In this document: positions 35,175-46,452 of the stretch, in pieces | Position numbering within the stretch: position 1 is the stretch's first letter | How the letters are laid out: each line of letters starts with the position of its first letter | From: Mauremys mutica | Taxonomy: Eukaryota > Chordata > Testudines > Geoemydidae | Assembly: GCF_020497125.1 (NCBI RefSeq) | Contig: NC_059081.1 | Coordinates: forward strand, 21,671,105 to 21,735,104 | DNA: 64,000 nt | Direction of reading: 5' to 3' | Made by a program: the position numbers and the translations under genes | Notes under the pieces: model-generated | Seen by the model: the letters and a program-made list of their open reading frames with translations, nothing else | Told to the model about the DNA's origin: nothing | Databases searched by the model: none

Positions 35175-37170
35175 TGACATGTAATGAAAACATACTAATT
35201 TCATATTCTTATGGCCGTTAAAAAACACAATATACATATGATCAATATTAGTCAGTATCTGAACAATGCTTGTTGCAGCATTTCTTGGAATGTCATACCT
35301 CTCGGGGGAAATAAAGTATATGACACGCTGGCATTTTGGCTGTGGCATGCCACCTAGATTTTGTCATGTCAGCTAGGAAGTTGGCATGCAACATAATTTT
35401 CACATCAATGATAACATCTTCCATGCCCTGAGGGTTGAAACTTCAGTCACTTTTTGCATCAGTAATTTATATTATTTTCGCCCTCACACATCACGTTTTG
35501 ATGAGTTAAGTAAGAAAAGGATATACCATTGCTAATATTCTAACAGATGTTGAAGCTTGCATATTTTAAGATCCACACTCTTTGGGAGACTGCTAAATGC
35601 TATTAGATTATAATTCACCTTTGATCTTTGGAAGAATCCCAGTGGTGCCAGATGAAAGACAGAATGCAGCCATAAATATAGACCTACTGTCGGATTAACA
35701 GTTAATCATACTATATATCTGGGAGATAGGCAGTGTGATCCAGGGCATGCTTTTGGATTCAGTACTTGATTTGCTAGGTATACTGGACCAACCATTGCCC
35801 TTCAGACCTCACGTTTGGCTCTCACTGAAATCAGTAGGAACTCTGCATACATATCAAGGACAGCGTAGAAGCCACTTTGTCTTTATTAGCAGTTATTTGT
35901 CCTCAACCACAGAAAGAAGCTAAACATGCCAAATTCTGCTCTTTTTTTTTCCAGTTATTGTATTGGTGAAAATTCACGTCAAAGAAGTTACTCCAGATTT
36001 ATACCAGTGCCACTAGCTGTCTCTGTTTTTCCATATGTAAAAAATGAATAATAAGACTTGGCTGTCCACATCTTTTGTTTGAGAGAATTAATTTGTTAGG
36101 GCCAAATTTTGCTCTGATTTTATACCTTGTGTAACTGCAATAAGGCAAACAAGGTTTCACAATAAATTACAGCATGATATACTTCTGGTAAACACAACTA
36201 TGGTGCAGCAGCAATGAAGCCATAGTTAAAGTTGTGTCAGAGAACTGTTTAATTATATATGGATCCAAGTGGTTTACGCAAGCTCATGTGACTTACAGCT
36301 GAAAACTATTTTATAGAATGAGTATTGCTCACATTTTATCAATCTCTAGTTACAAAAACTATTGACTGTTCAGTCTATAACAAGGTTAGACAAGGTCACA
36401 AAAGGTACATTGGTTTTGTAAGTATTCCTGAATGTGGATTTACACACAGGAATTACTGAGCAGTAATTCACTCTTTTATTCTCTATATTTATCAACAATC
36501 AGTACAGTGCAGTGACATGCTTTCATATTCCAGAGTTATAGATTAGAGAAAGGATGCTATTGAATGTTACTGGCATTTATTTTGATGCATTCCAATACCA
36601 TCATGACAAATACTGCAAAAGATTCTAGAACAAGATTGCCCAGTCAGAGTAATAAAACAGCAGAGTAAAACTTTGTTGCCGGTAAAGTGGAAATGAACAT
36701 CATTTAGTGACTTATATTTCAGATTCTGTGTGTGCCACTGGTAACCATTAACTTGAACATTTGAGTTTAAGGCATTTCAGGGTCCATTAATGTAACAATC
36801 TCTTGCTAGAATTCTCAAATGCTTGACTTTTCAAACAGACTTTTAAAAATGTAAGGTCAGAGTAAACAATGCAGTGAAATAGCTGAATAAGACATGAGGG
36901 GAGGGTCACATTTATGTTCCCATGGAAACTATTTCAGTAATGGGTGTTATGTTTTTATTCACTTTTCCAGTCATTTAATCATACCTCAATACTCACCTGT
37001 CAGACATTTTCAACTTGTAAATGGCTGAGCTTGGTGCCATCGCTACACTTTTTAAAGCAAAATAAACAAACACTTATTATTTGTATATCTATTGAATGTA
37101 AGTTTAGTTGGGAGTATCAGACCTAAGACTTTGTTATTGGTGAAGACTATGCAGGTCTGGAACTGAAGTC
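35175..37170. other. AT-rich non-coding DNA
   Basis: Nothing was recognised except a foldback-repeat fragment at about 35955-36020 (GTGAAAATTCACGTCAAAG, then GTTACTCCAGATTTATACCA). Confidence 0.5.
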
Positions 37171-37178
37171 CCCTATTT

Positions 37179-37279
37179 TCGTGATTTTTCAACCGTTTTT
37201 CATTTGCAGACCCCTTTGGAAATCTTAGATGTAGTCTGCAGAGTCCCAGGGGTCGCGCACCACAGGTTGAAACCCACTG
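37179..37279. mobile_element. Short hAT MITE with perfect 8-bp target duplication
   Basis: CCCTATTT is present at 37171-37178 and again at 37280-37287. Between them the element runs from TCGTGATTTTTCAACCG to GGTTGAAACCCACTG, imperfect inverted ends of the hAT CAGTG type. It is an internally deleted 101-bp copy. The interior (GACCCCTTTGGAAATC) suggests the same kind of element as the one at 49821-50209, which also has a CAGTGG start. Confidence 0.75.
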
Positions 37280-37287
37280 CCCTATTT

Positions 37288-37805
37288 CCTTCCCACCTCA
37301 TCTCCCAGTTCAGCAATAAGTCAAAATGAACCTCTGAACCTTAAGCTTCCCTCATCAGTAGTTCAAGACCCCTGGCATTCAGATATAATATTTTCTTAAA
37401 TTATAGCACTTCTCCGTGTTTACTAACCTGAAACTATTAACTAACAGTTGTTCCCAACAAAGATTGTGGCTATGTCTAAACGACGAAAATAAGAGCCACT
37501 GTGGCTAAGACCAATAAGAACCACCAATATATCATGCCAATGTCTGGTTATGGTGACAGATGAAAAATTGCAAGCTGAGATAGCAGTAAGCTCGCAGGAT
37601 ACTTGATATTTGGGACTTTTAAGAACTGGAGTGACTAAAGTTTTACTGGTCCAGGTAAAGAAAAGGAACCTAGCACATGATTTTCAAAAATAGGATTCTA
37701 AATAAGTAGCTTACTTTTGGAAAGCGTCAAGCATCCAGAAGCTCTCATTGTCTTCAGAGGGAGCTGTGGGGTGATCAGCATTTCTGAGAATCATGCTATA
37801 TATTT
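37288..37805. other. Non-coding DNA
   Basis: No gene was recognised. GTGGCTATGTCTAAACGACG at 37468-37487 may be one end of a Harbinger-like MITE, with no partner end found. Confidence 0.4.
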
Positions 37806-37902
37806 AAAAAGCAACCGAGGGTCCTGTGGCACCTTTAAGACTAACAGATGTATTGGAGCATAAGCTTTCGCAGGTGAATACCCACTTTGTCAGATGCATG
37901 GG
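37806..37902 (+). mobile_element. Partial SINE-like repeat (same family as 7436-7683)
   Basis: GTCCTGTGGCACCTTTAAGA, CTAACAGATGTATTGGAGCA, TAAGCTTTCGCAGGTGAATA and CAGATGCATGGG match the arm of the palindromic copy at 7487-7579 with several differences. The 5' head is missing. Confidence 0.75.
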
Positions 37903-38941
37903 ATATACTTAGATGGTTAAATATGGATTCATGGGCCTAACTTTAGAGTCCTAGTTTTGAAAAATTTAGCTCTGGAATCCATAATTCAGGTCATATTAGT
38001 CTCCTTAAGGCAATCTCCTTAAGGGTAAGGTCAGTCAAGCCTGTGGATGTAGATAGAACCCCATTCTCTCTAAAACAGAGGGATTAGAAAGCCAAACCCC
38101 ACAAGATGGCTCAGAGCGATGAAGTGGATGCTAATATAGTTATCATGAAAGTTTATCATGATTCTGGAAGAGTGGAATAGTCTATTATACAAATACAGGT
38201 GTACAGACAATCTTAAAAATATGCATTAGACAGTCTACACAACATAACAGCTCTCCAGAGCAATTTACATGCAGACAGAATATGTATTTATCTAAGATTT
38301 TAAAATTAATTACTTGGTAGACCAAAGAGCTATAAGAATCTATCATAAAGAGAGGTTTTAAACAAGTAAGATTTATATTATGATTCCTTCACTGTGCAAT
38401 CATATTTTAGGAACACATCTAATGGTACACACTGTAAAAATTAATTTATTTTAGAAAGTGCTAAGCACTCAGCAGCTGCCATTGTTCTCAATGAGAGCTG
38501 CTAGGTACTGATCACTTGAAAATCTGGCCCTGAAGTGAGTTGCATATGCCAGTAGCCCCTATTGTGTTAAATCTTGTTTGTTTCTAATATTATTTTATAA
38601 ATAGTAACAAAGTACAACAATTTATTGCCAAATATTTTCGTGTTTTTCTGTTATTGTTAGGACAAAACATGTTTTAAACCTCTGTTTATTTTGCAGGTAA
38701 ATGGAACTGATGATGCAGTAAATTAATTTGCATACATTGTGGGAGAGTTACCACACCAAAGCCATAATGTATCTCACTGTCTCATATGTTACAGTTCTCA
38801 GCTATTCTATACATATGCACCAGAAAGGACAGAAATGCAACTAGTACATTTGGCTCCAAAGCTTTCTCCTTTTTCGACTCTGTAGGCCAATGTCTCTAGG
38901 TGGTCAATGGTACACATGAACCCTAGCCAGCATGTGAGAAG
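37903..38941. other. Non-coding DNA with a foldback fragment
   Basis: A palindrome fragment at 38455-38535 (GTGCTAAGCACTCAGCAGCT, then TTGAAAATCTGGCCC) resembles the right part of the 49318-49528 repeat. No gene was seen. Confidence 0.45.
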
Positions 38942-39255
38942 TAGGTCTGGCTGGAGAACAATAATTCTGTTTTGTGAAAATTTTTGAAGTTTCAAAATTT
39001 GCTTTAATTTTGATGCAGAACAAAAACAAGCCCTTTCAAAATGTTTTATGAAAAATCAAGAGCCCCACCCTTCTCAGAACAGCCAATAGTCTAGTGGTTA
39101 GGGCATGCTCCTGGGTTGTGCAAAAAAATATCCTGAACCTCAGAAACTTTCCAGATCCACGTTTTGTTAAAACGTGTGTTTATGCAAAAAAGTTTCAGTT
39201 TTGATTAAATGGCCTTTTCAGAAATGTTTCACTAAGAAATTCCCAACCAGATCTA
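38942..39255. mobile_element. Inverted-repeat DNA element with tRNA-like fragment
   Basis: TAGGTCTGGCTGG on the left and CCAACCAGATCTA on the right are imperfect inverse ends. Inside, TAGTGGTTAGGGCATGCTCC (39093-39112) is a tRNA-like head similar to the modules at 3145-3415, and GAAACTTTCC/AAAACG runs resemble the interior of that element. No clear target duplication was found. It is probably a second, shorter relative of the 2864-3532 element. Confidence 0.45.
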
Positions 39256-39414
39256 ATTGTAAGCTCTGTTGACATATTTCAACCTTGTCTTCAACTTCCT
39301 GCTCTTTCAAACCTGGGTCTGTCTTGAGGTAAACTGTTGGGTGGTTTTGCAAGTTGGACAAAGAGTGAGTACGAGTTTGGGAACAGTAAAATCATTTCTC
39401 TTGTGCTCTGAGAC

Positions 39415-39470
39415 AGGCCTCAATCATGCAAAGAGCTACTCATGTGTTTAACATTAACTGGTGAAAAGGT
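39415..39470. repeat. Left half of a foldback repeat
   Basis: GGCCTCAATCATGCAAAGAG and TACTCATGTGTTTAACATTA form the left half of a palindrome whose right half lies at 40141-40212, interrupted by a CR1 insertion. Confidence 0.55.
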
Positions 39471-39478
39471 TCTGGGGT

Positions 39479-40140
39479 AACAGTCATCAGAAATTGAATA
39501 TGAACCATCAAAAGTGACGCAGTTGCAAAAAAAGGTTAATATCACTCTGGGGTGTATTAACAGACGTGTCATATGTAAGACATGAGAGGTAATTGCCCCA
39601 TGCTGCTTGGCACTGATGAGACTTCAGCTAGAGTACTGAGTCCATTTCTGGATACTATGCTATAACAAAAGTGGGCAGTTTGGAGAGAGTCCCCAAGAGA
39701 ACAACAACAAAAAATGAGAAAAGATTTAGGAAACCTGATCTAGAACAAAGGGTTAAAAAAATACCAGGCATATTTAGTCTTGAGAAAAGATGACTGAGGG
39801 GAGACCTGATAGTCTCCAAATACATTATGAGCTGTTATAAAGAGGATGGTGATCAATTGTTCTCCATGTCCACTGAAGGAGGTCAAAATGTAATGGACTT
39901 AATCTGCAGCAAGAGAGATTTAGGAGAGATATTAGTAAGAACTTTCCAAATATAAAGATAATTAAGTACTGGAATAGGCTTCCAAAGGAAGTTATTGAAT
40001 CCGTCACTGGAGGTTTTCTAAGAAAAAGCTGGACAAATACCAGTCAGGGATGGTCTAAGTATACATGATCTTGCCTTAACTCTGGGGGCTGGACTAGATG
40101 ATCTCTTGAGGTCCCTTCCAGCACTACATTTCTCCGGATT
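39479..40140 (+). mobile_element. CR1 LINE 3' portion, nested insertion
   Basis: A 5'-truncated CR1 contains GGTGTATTAACAGACGTGTC, TTCAGCTAGAGTACTGAGTC, the 3' domain, and the tail GGGGCTGGACTAGATGATCT, TTGAGGTCCCTTCCAGC. It separates the two halves of a foldback repeat, so it inserted into it. Confidence 0.85.
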
Positions 40141-40212
40141 AAGCACATCAGTAGCCCTATTCAACTCAATGGGATACTCCAGTGCTTAAAAGTAAGTCTT
40201 TGCAGACCAGGG
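40141..40212. repeat. Right half of a foldback repeat
   Basis: TTCAACTCAATGGGATACTC and AAGTAAGTCTTTGCAGACCA, then GGGCC, are the inverse of the left half at 39415-39470. Confidence 0.55.
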
Positions 40213-40440
40213 CCTTGGTCACTCGCATCAATGTGACAGGACAACTTTTCCTACTGATTATTTTTCAAACTAAGATACTGATCTTACATGAAGTCTAGAG
40301 TTGAAAGGGTGCATCTTTAGTTAACTGTACTAGAGGAAAATGGTTTCTGTTTGACCGATAAAGGCCATCTGTGGACAAGTGATTTAACATTTGAACAAGA
40401 ATGTGGAAGGCAGGGATATCTGGTCTTAATTACTCAAACC
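40213..40440. other. Non-coding DNA
   Basis: Nothing recognised. Confidence 0.5.
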
Positions 40441-40443
40441 TAA

Positions 40444-41071
40444 GGGCTTGTCTACACTACAAAATTAGGTCAATTTAAGTTAGGTGGATCTACAGCCACC
40501 ACAGTAATTCAGTCTGTTGTTAGTATCCACATTACCCTCCTTCTGCTGGTGGTGAACATCCTCACCAGGAGCACTTGCACTGACTGAAGTGGGAAATTGT
40601 GAGGCACTGACAGCTGAAGCCCCCCACCCGCCTCAGGGTGACAGTCCAAGCTGTGATCCTGGTGCAGACTCAATTTCATAGCACAGATCCTATCAGAAGT
40701 GAAATTGTCAGTTTCATGGCTGCCTCCAGCTCAGAACAGCAGGGCTCACAGCTGGAGCTGTGGAACTGACAAGAATGTACATTTCACTGCTGGTAGGCTC
40801 TGTGCTAATTGAGCCAGGTGCTGGGCTCATATCCAGAAACTGGTAAGAATGACAGCCACCAGCCAATGTAAGTAATGGAGTATCTACACGGACACTGTGT
40901 CACCCTAATTACACCAACGTAAGCGCTATGACTCTCGTGGAGGTGGAGTTATGATGTCAGTGTAGCAGGCCACTTACTTCAGCGGAAGCAGCATTCTAGT
41001 GTAGGCACTGACATAATTATGCTGACTTAAGCTGCCTTATGTCAACCTAACTCTGTAGTATAGACCAAGCC
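40444..41071. mobile_element. Harbinger-like MITE, 628 bp
   Basis: The ends GGGCTTGTCTACACTAC and GTAGTATAGACCAAGCC are inverted repeats, flanked by TAA on both sides (40441-40443 and 41072-41074). A 3-bp TWA duplication is the hallmark of PIF/Harbinger elements. The interior has its own subterminal inverted segments (for example GTGAAATTGTCAGTTTC against GAACTGACAAGAATGTAC near 40700-40790) and no transposase frame. Confidence 0.75.
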
Positions 41072-41179
41072 TAACTTTTGTTTAATAGCCAAAGTAATCA
41101 CAAAGAGAAGGAGCCTTCAGTACCTGAGAAGGATGAAGAGAGTTTCCTTAGAAAGAGATCTATGATGCAGGTGGCCTGA

Positions 41180-41270
41180 GCACATGACAGTTATTAATAT
41201 ATTTTGTAGCACCCAAAATATGCTAAGAGGTGCACAGTTCCCTACCCCAAAGAGCTGAAAATCCAAGAGA
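41180..41270 (-). mobile_element. MIR/L3-like tail fragment
   Basis: GCTAAGAGGTGCACAGTTCC and TACCCCAAAGAGCTGAAAAT match the tail of the antisense MIR-like copy at 12636-12870. Confidence 0.45.
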
Positions 41271-41430
41271 CCTACCTTGCATTTGGTCTGCTGGTACAGA
41301 CTCCTGTGCCCGTGCAGGGTCTCACTGATTTCAGTAAGACTGTATGAATGTAAGCCTAGCATAGAGGAAAGCCCTTGTAAGGTCCCATCTTCAATAAGGT
41401 ACATCAATGCAGATTTCCTACATTCAAGAA

Positions 41431-41482
41431 TGTGTGTGTCTGTGTGTGTGTGCATGCCCCCCCCCCCACACACACACACACC
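41431..41482. repeat. (GT)n / poly-C / (CA)n compound simple repeat
   Basis: GT-rich repeats, then GCATGCCCCCC, then a CA run. The GT and CA halves form an inverted pair around the C tract. Opposing frames of 120 and 84 codons cross it and are not credible. Confidence 0.9.
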
Positions 41483-41489
41483 GGTAAAA

Positions 41490-43958
41490 AAAATTCAGAA
41501 AGTGACCAAAACCTTTTTTTCAGGTTTATAAAAGAATTTGCTCTTTGGCTAACGTGATATTTTCAGTAAATTTCCCCACAGAGAAAATAGTTAGAGCCCC
41601 ATTATAAAACTATTGAAATTCATGGCTTATAATGGAAGCACACTTACAACCCTAACTGTAGAATCACAATAAATAGCACTAGGAAGAGAGCAAAAAGTCT
41701 CCGTGAGATCAAGACACCAAACTGTTTCCTCTGGTGTCTCTCATGTTGTTTTATACGCTCTTGATTACCCTTGTGAATCTATTGTTTGTGTCCTCCTCAG
41801 TCTGACTAATTACTCTTCCATGATATATTACCTTACATTTTAGCCAAGAGCTGACCTCCCTTCCAGATAGTGCTCCTGCTGCGAATTAACAGTTTCTCCT
41901 TATAAAAAGGACACTTTAGAATTACTATAGGGTTTCATTTCGTTCTGTAGGGAGTTTTAATTTGAAATATTAAGATAACAAACCATCAATTATTATACAC
42001 CTCTCTTTTTTATGTAGTCTGTTTGGTGTATTCAGATAGCCTATTTCTTTTGTAATTTTAATAATTCAGCACTTCTAAAACTTACTTGCCCCTTTTCATG
42101 TCATTGTACATTCAGAGTGCTGTACAGATTTGGTGCAATTCCTTTGCATTAGAACATTCTGGACTAGCTACTTGTTTCACCAAAATAGGCAAAAAAATTC
42201 AGGAGTACATGGGACGATAAAGACAAGGAGGCAGCAGCTCAACATTTAATTTGTAGTTGGGTATGAGTGTGCACTTTGATCTTCTGGGTAGACAAATTCA
42301 TGGAATCATTTTCACTCCATTAGTAAATATCATACTTTTCCATAAAATTAAGAATGTTATTCTTTTTTAAACACCAGTTACCTAGTGATGGAAATAGGAG
42401 AATAACGTGAACACTCTTGCACAGAAAGAACTATTGCAATACAGAATTTCAGAATTTTGTCCCCTATAACAGTAAAACGGATGACTCTGCTGTAGCCAAC
42501 AAATAACCTCAATTAGGAAAGAAGTCAGATGCTCTGCTATAAAGGGACAGTATCTCCCCTCGGCTAAAAAGAGCTTTTTAAAAACTAAAGTAAAACTTTT
42601 AATTAAAATCTGTGCTGTTTCTCAAAACCAGAAACTTTCCATACACAATCTAACTAATAATGCTGTACCAAACATGTCAGAATTTAAGACTGGTTGTATA
42701 TTACATTGATTCATACAAGTTATATGGATTCATATAACAGGCACATAGATTTAATCTCTAATTCACATTTTAAAATTAAAATATACTTGCACAGAAATCT
42801 GTTTGTTGCATTGTTTTGTGAATAAGATGTTATATGTCCATTTTTTTTAGTCTGTATATAAAATGGATTAATTTATGACAAACTGATTAACATATCTAAT
42901 GTAGGTTTGCAACTAGAGTGTATTAATGAAGGATAATTATGTAGGTGTGTGTAAGTAAGTAATTTGTTTATAAGCTATTTTAGTTTGAATTTTAACAGAG
43001 AGGTCCATTTGCTTTAATTAGTTGTGCAAAATTCCCATTAAAGTTAATAGGCCTCTTATATGCAGATGGACTGTGTAATTTGTAAATAAAATACTGATTT
43101 GCAGTATAAAATATATAGAACTAAAACAGAATCCTTAGATACTAATATATACCTCCCACTGAGTTTACTGTGACCTGAACAAACAACTGTGAAGAGAGAA
43201 TTTAGCCTATCAAGCTCAGATGCACACACAGAACCACATTATTTTATAAAAAGTATGTTTTGCACAAGTTAAATACCTGCAAACAACATTCTGTACATAC
43301 ATTAGTTAAAATTGTGGGTTGAAAATTTATTTGGTTTATATTTAATAGATGTTGGTCAATGCATGGATCAGATTTCATACCTAATATGCGGTTATACCTG
43401 TTTGATATATGAAGTTAATTGCATCAAATCCTGTGAATTCATTCCACAGTATAGATGTTATTATCCACAGTAAAAAAAAACCAACAAAAAAACCCCTACA
43501 ACATACTAATTATGAACAATGGAATAGATTTGTGAACACAGGACCAGATTGCCAAGCATAAACAGCTCAGCCAATGACTTAATTTTACTGCTGGCATCAG
43601 AGGGTGCAAGGCCAACAAATTCACTGAAATTGCATCTGCTTATCCTGGCAATATTTTTTTTGCCAAATATGATTGTGGTCTAGCCACAGATTTTGACAAC
43701 ACTCTTATATTTACCAACTCTCAATCTGTATATTATACACCTTCTGGAACACTCAGGGACTTATGGTAGAATTTTGTGGGTTGCTCAGAATTTGGATTTT
43801 GAGACTCACAAGGCACAGTGCTTATTATTGGGGTGGGGGGGACACCTTTACTAATGGTTGTCATATTGTAATGTCAGAGATACTGATCATTTCCTCTTTT
43901 AAGCAATTGGTGGTAAATGTTGACTTTTTAATAACAATTCACATGTAGACACATATGT
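41490..43958. other. Long AT-rich non-coding stretch
   Basis: No gene, RNA or named repeat was recognised in about 2.5 kb. The lack of recognisable young repeats makes it a reasonable place to look for conserved non-coding elements, but this cannot be judged from one genome. Confidence 0.5.
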
Positions 43959-43966
43959 ATCTATTG

Positions 43967-44403
43967 CAGGGGTGGCCAACCTGTGGCTCCGGAGCCACAT
44001 GCAGCTCTTCAGAAGTTAATATGCGGCTCCTTGTTTAGGCACCGACTCCAAGGATGGAGCTACAGGTGCCAACTTTCCAGTGTGCCGGGGGTCCTCACTG
44101 CTCAACCCCTGGCTCTGCCACAGGCCCTGCCCCCACTCCACCCCTTCCCGCACCCTCCCCTGAGCCTGCTGTGCCCTCACTTCTCCACGCGCTCCCCCCA
44201 TTGAGCCTCCTGCATGCCACAAAACAGCTGATTGGGAAGTGTGGGGAGAAACGGGGAGGCACTGATCAGCAGGGCTGCCAGTGGGTGAGAGGCTCTGGGA
44301 GCTGATAGGGGGCTGCTGACATATATTACTGTTGCTCTTTGACAATGTGCAATGTACATTGGTAAATTCTGGCTCCTTCTCAGGCTCAGGTTGGCCACTC
44401 CTG
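43967..44403. mobile_element. hAT-like MITE with 8-bp target duplication
   Basis: Starts CAGGGGTGGCCAACCTG and ends CAGGTTGGCCACTCCTG, nearly perfect inverted repeats. The flanks ATCTATTG (43959-43966) and ATATACTG (44404-44411) match at 6 of 8 positions. The C-rich interior yields frames up to 144 codons (minus), but none has a transposase motif. At 437 bp it is non-autonomous. Confidence 0.8.
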
Positions 44404-44411
44404 ATATACTG

Positions 44412-45404
44412 AATAGCTCTAGATGCCGTCCTACATATGAGACGGTGCAATTAACATATCTTCGACTAAAAGAACTGAGGCTGAAGGTTGAGTCAATTAG
44501 TCCAGGATAGTCATTCCTGAGTTCACAGAAAGCACTCACGTTACTCAGTTGACTATCCTGGGGCTGAGTGTAGCAACTGGGTTAGGAATAGTTCAAAAGC
44601 TATGGTAACCATGGCCTGCATCTGTACCAGACCGTGTAAAATCAGCCACCTCCTTGGCATCCCCCAAGCACATGTGGGCAGACAGGGTGGAAATTGTAAA
44701 GAAATGGATGGGCCAGAAGCGGAGCGGTGGGTGGGAACAGGGGTGAGGGGAACATGCATTGTTTCTTCCCTTTCCAGAAAAGACAATACAGCCTTAGTCT
44801 TTATTGTCTTTACTATGGATCTCACCAGCCATGCATTCCGGGCCACCCATGACTAGGGAGAGGAATTGGTGGTGCTTCCAGGGATCTAGAGATGAGGAAG
44901 TCCAGGCAACTGAGTGCTTCATGGGGAGAGGTGGGCTCTGCAATTTTCCTGGAGGTAGGGGGCTGGATGGCAAAGCCTGCCTTTCATAGACTGGAGAAAG
45001 TGGGGAGATCTCAGTGTGGGAATACTTCCACAGATTTCCTCCCTCAAAATCTCTTCCAGCGTGTTTCATCTTGGGAGGAGGGGGTCATCTGGGCTCATAC
45101 CTCTTGTGGGCATATATATTGGATGCTCTGAGGACAGTAATAAACCAAAGTGCAGATGATATTTGCATAATGGCTGTACATTAGCAAGAATAATTTGTTG
45201 GCAAAGTTAAATGGTCATTGGCTTGAGTTTAAATATTTTGGCCCTGGTTTTGTTTCAAACGTAGTATTTTCTTTCATGCAATGGGGTATTAATTCCAAGT
45301 GAAATTTATTGGATTCGGTAAAACTCACTCCATCCATTAATGAATCTGGCACTTAGGCCACACTTCTTATCTTCAGAGTGCTTTTAAAACATTACCTAAT
45401 TAAT
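44412..45404. other. Non-coding DNA, moderately GC-rich
   Basis: Overlapping frames of 80-120 codons occur on both strands at 44540-45130. None carries a recognisable motif and the two strands are about equally open, which points to composition rather than coding. No gene is called. Confidence 0.4.
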
Positions 45405-45930
45405 TTTACTACAACCCTGTGAGGTGGGAAACTGTTCCCATTTTAAAGACGAATAAGCACGCTCAAAAGGAAAAATTCTAATTTTAGAGTAATACCATTG
45501 ACTTCAAAAGGATTATGGAAAATGTATGATGGTACAAGGGAGATGAGAATCGGCATCAGTGAGGGCAAGGCTAAGTCTACACTAGGAGCCAGGGGTATGA
45601 TTCCCCTGTTCGCATATACAAGCTCTCATCAAGCTAGCTAGTGCAAATAAAGAGAGAGTGTGTGCTGTATCGCCATGGTACGTAGTGGCAGAAATGCACA
45701 GTTTTGCCAAGCCCAGTAAGTGCCCTCTGGTTTCAGGCGGGTAAACACTCATCACAGCTAAACTGTGCCTTGGCTGCTGCCACTCCTGCTCCCGGGGCTT
45801 TTTTGCTGTTTAAATGTATAGTTTGTAGTGTAGACATAGCCTAAGTGATTTGCTCAAAGCCATAGGAGTCAGTGTCAGGTTTGCAATTAGAACCCAAGAG
45901 TTTCTGGCTCTCAGATTTGTGAACACAGCA
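45405..45930 (-). mobile_element. MIR-like SINE (minus strand) split by a MITE
   Basis: The left part has CAACCCTGTGAGGTGGGAAA and CCCATTTTAAAGACGAATAA. The right part, beyond the MITE at 45569-45841, resumes with TAAGTGATTTGCTCAAAGCC and CAGGTTTGCAATTAGAACCC. Together they give the antisense MIR order. A stretch of about 100 bp (45470-45565) before the MITE does not fit MIR and may be further inserted or diverged DNA. Confidence 0.55.
45569..45841. mobile_element. Harbinger-like MITE, 273 bp
   Basis: Ends GGCTAAGTCTACACTA and TAGTGTAGACATAGCC are inverted repeats. The flanks are CAA and TAA, an imperfect 3-bp duplication. It is inserted in the MIR-like copy at 45405-45930. Confidence 0.7.
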
Positions 45931-46339
45931 TAATGTCTCACCTCCCTCACTTTAATTAAATTGCACAGGTTGAAGAAAGTAAGTAGGCATTAGTCAAGCA
46001 GCCTTGTTATCCTTGAATTAAGAGAGAAATCTCTGTCTTATTAAAGTACTGTCTTAATTAAGTTACAAACAACATTTTACAGAATAGATTTACAATTACC
46101 TTCATTCAAAAATAAGATTAAAACATTCTCTCCTTTGAGGGCCATAACAGTGGAGTTTATGTTCTAGAAAGAATGGCAGGCACTGAAGATACGATGCCTG
46201 ACTGATTAATGCCTGTATAATTTCTTTAAAACAATACATTTTCCTTTAAATGGAGACATTTGAAACAAAAAGAATTCCACCATCTCCAACGCATTACTAC
46301 TAAAATAACTACATCTAACCTGAAGCACAAATATTTCAG
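45931..46339. other. AT-rich non-coding DNA
   Basis: Nothing recognised. Confidence 0.5.
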
Positions 46340-46452
46340 CCAAAATCAATGTATTTTAACTCAAACCAATAAAACTACATGAGAGACTAGGTTTTTATTA
46401 AAACCAATACATTCCCCCTAAAACCAATACATTTTTACTGAAACCAATTGAG
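46340..46452. repeat. Short imperfect direct repeats (AAAACCAATACAT)
   Basis: The unit AAAACCAATACATT recurs at about 46400, 46421 and, as weaker copies (AAAATCAATGTATT, GAAACCAATTG), nearby. It is a small cluster of about 20-bp spaced repeats, not a CRISPR array (see rejected items). Confidence 0.5.

Noticed and set aside
38680..38730. Possible terminal exon (TTTATTTTGCAG followed by a short frame ending in TAA)
   Set aside because: Only nine codons; acceptor-like sequences of this quality are common in AT-rich DNA, and no polyadenylation context was evident.
44016..44539. 144- and 120-codon minus-strand frames
   Set aside because: They span a MITE and its edge; composition explains them, and neither matches a family.
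46340..46452. Spaced direct repeats as a CRISPR array
   Set aside because: Repeats are imperfect, spacers are only a few bases, no cas genes occur, and the DNA is vertebrate.
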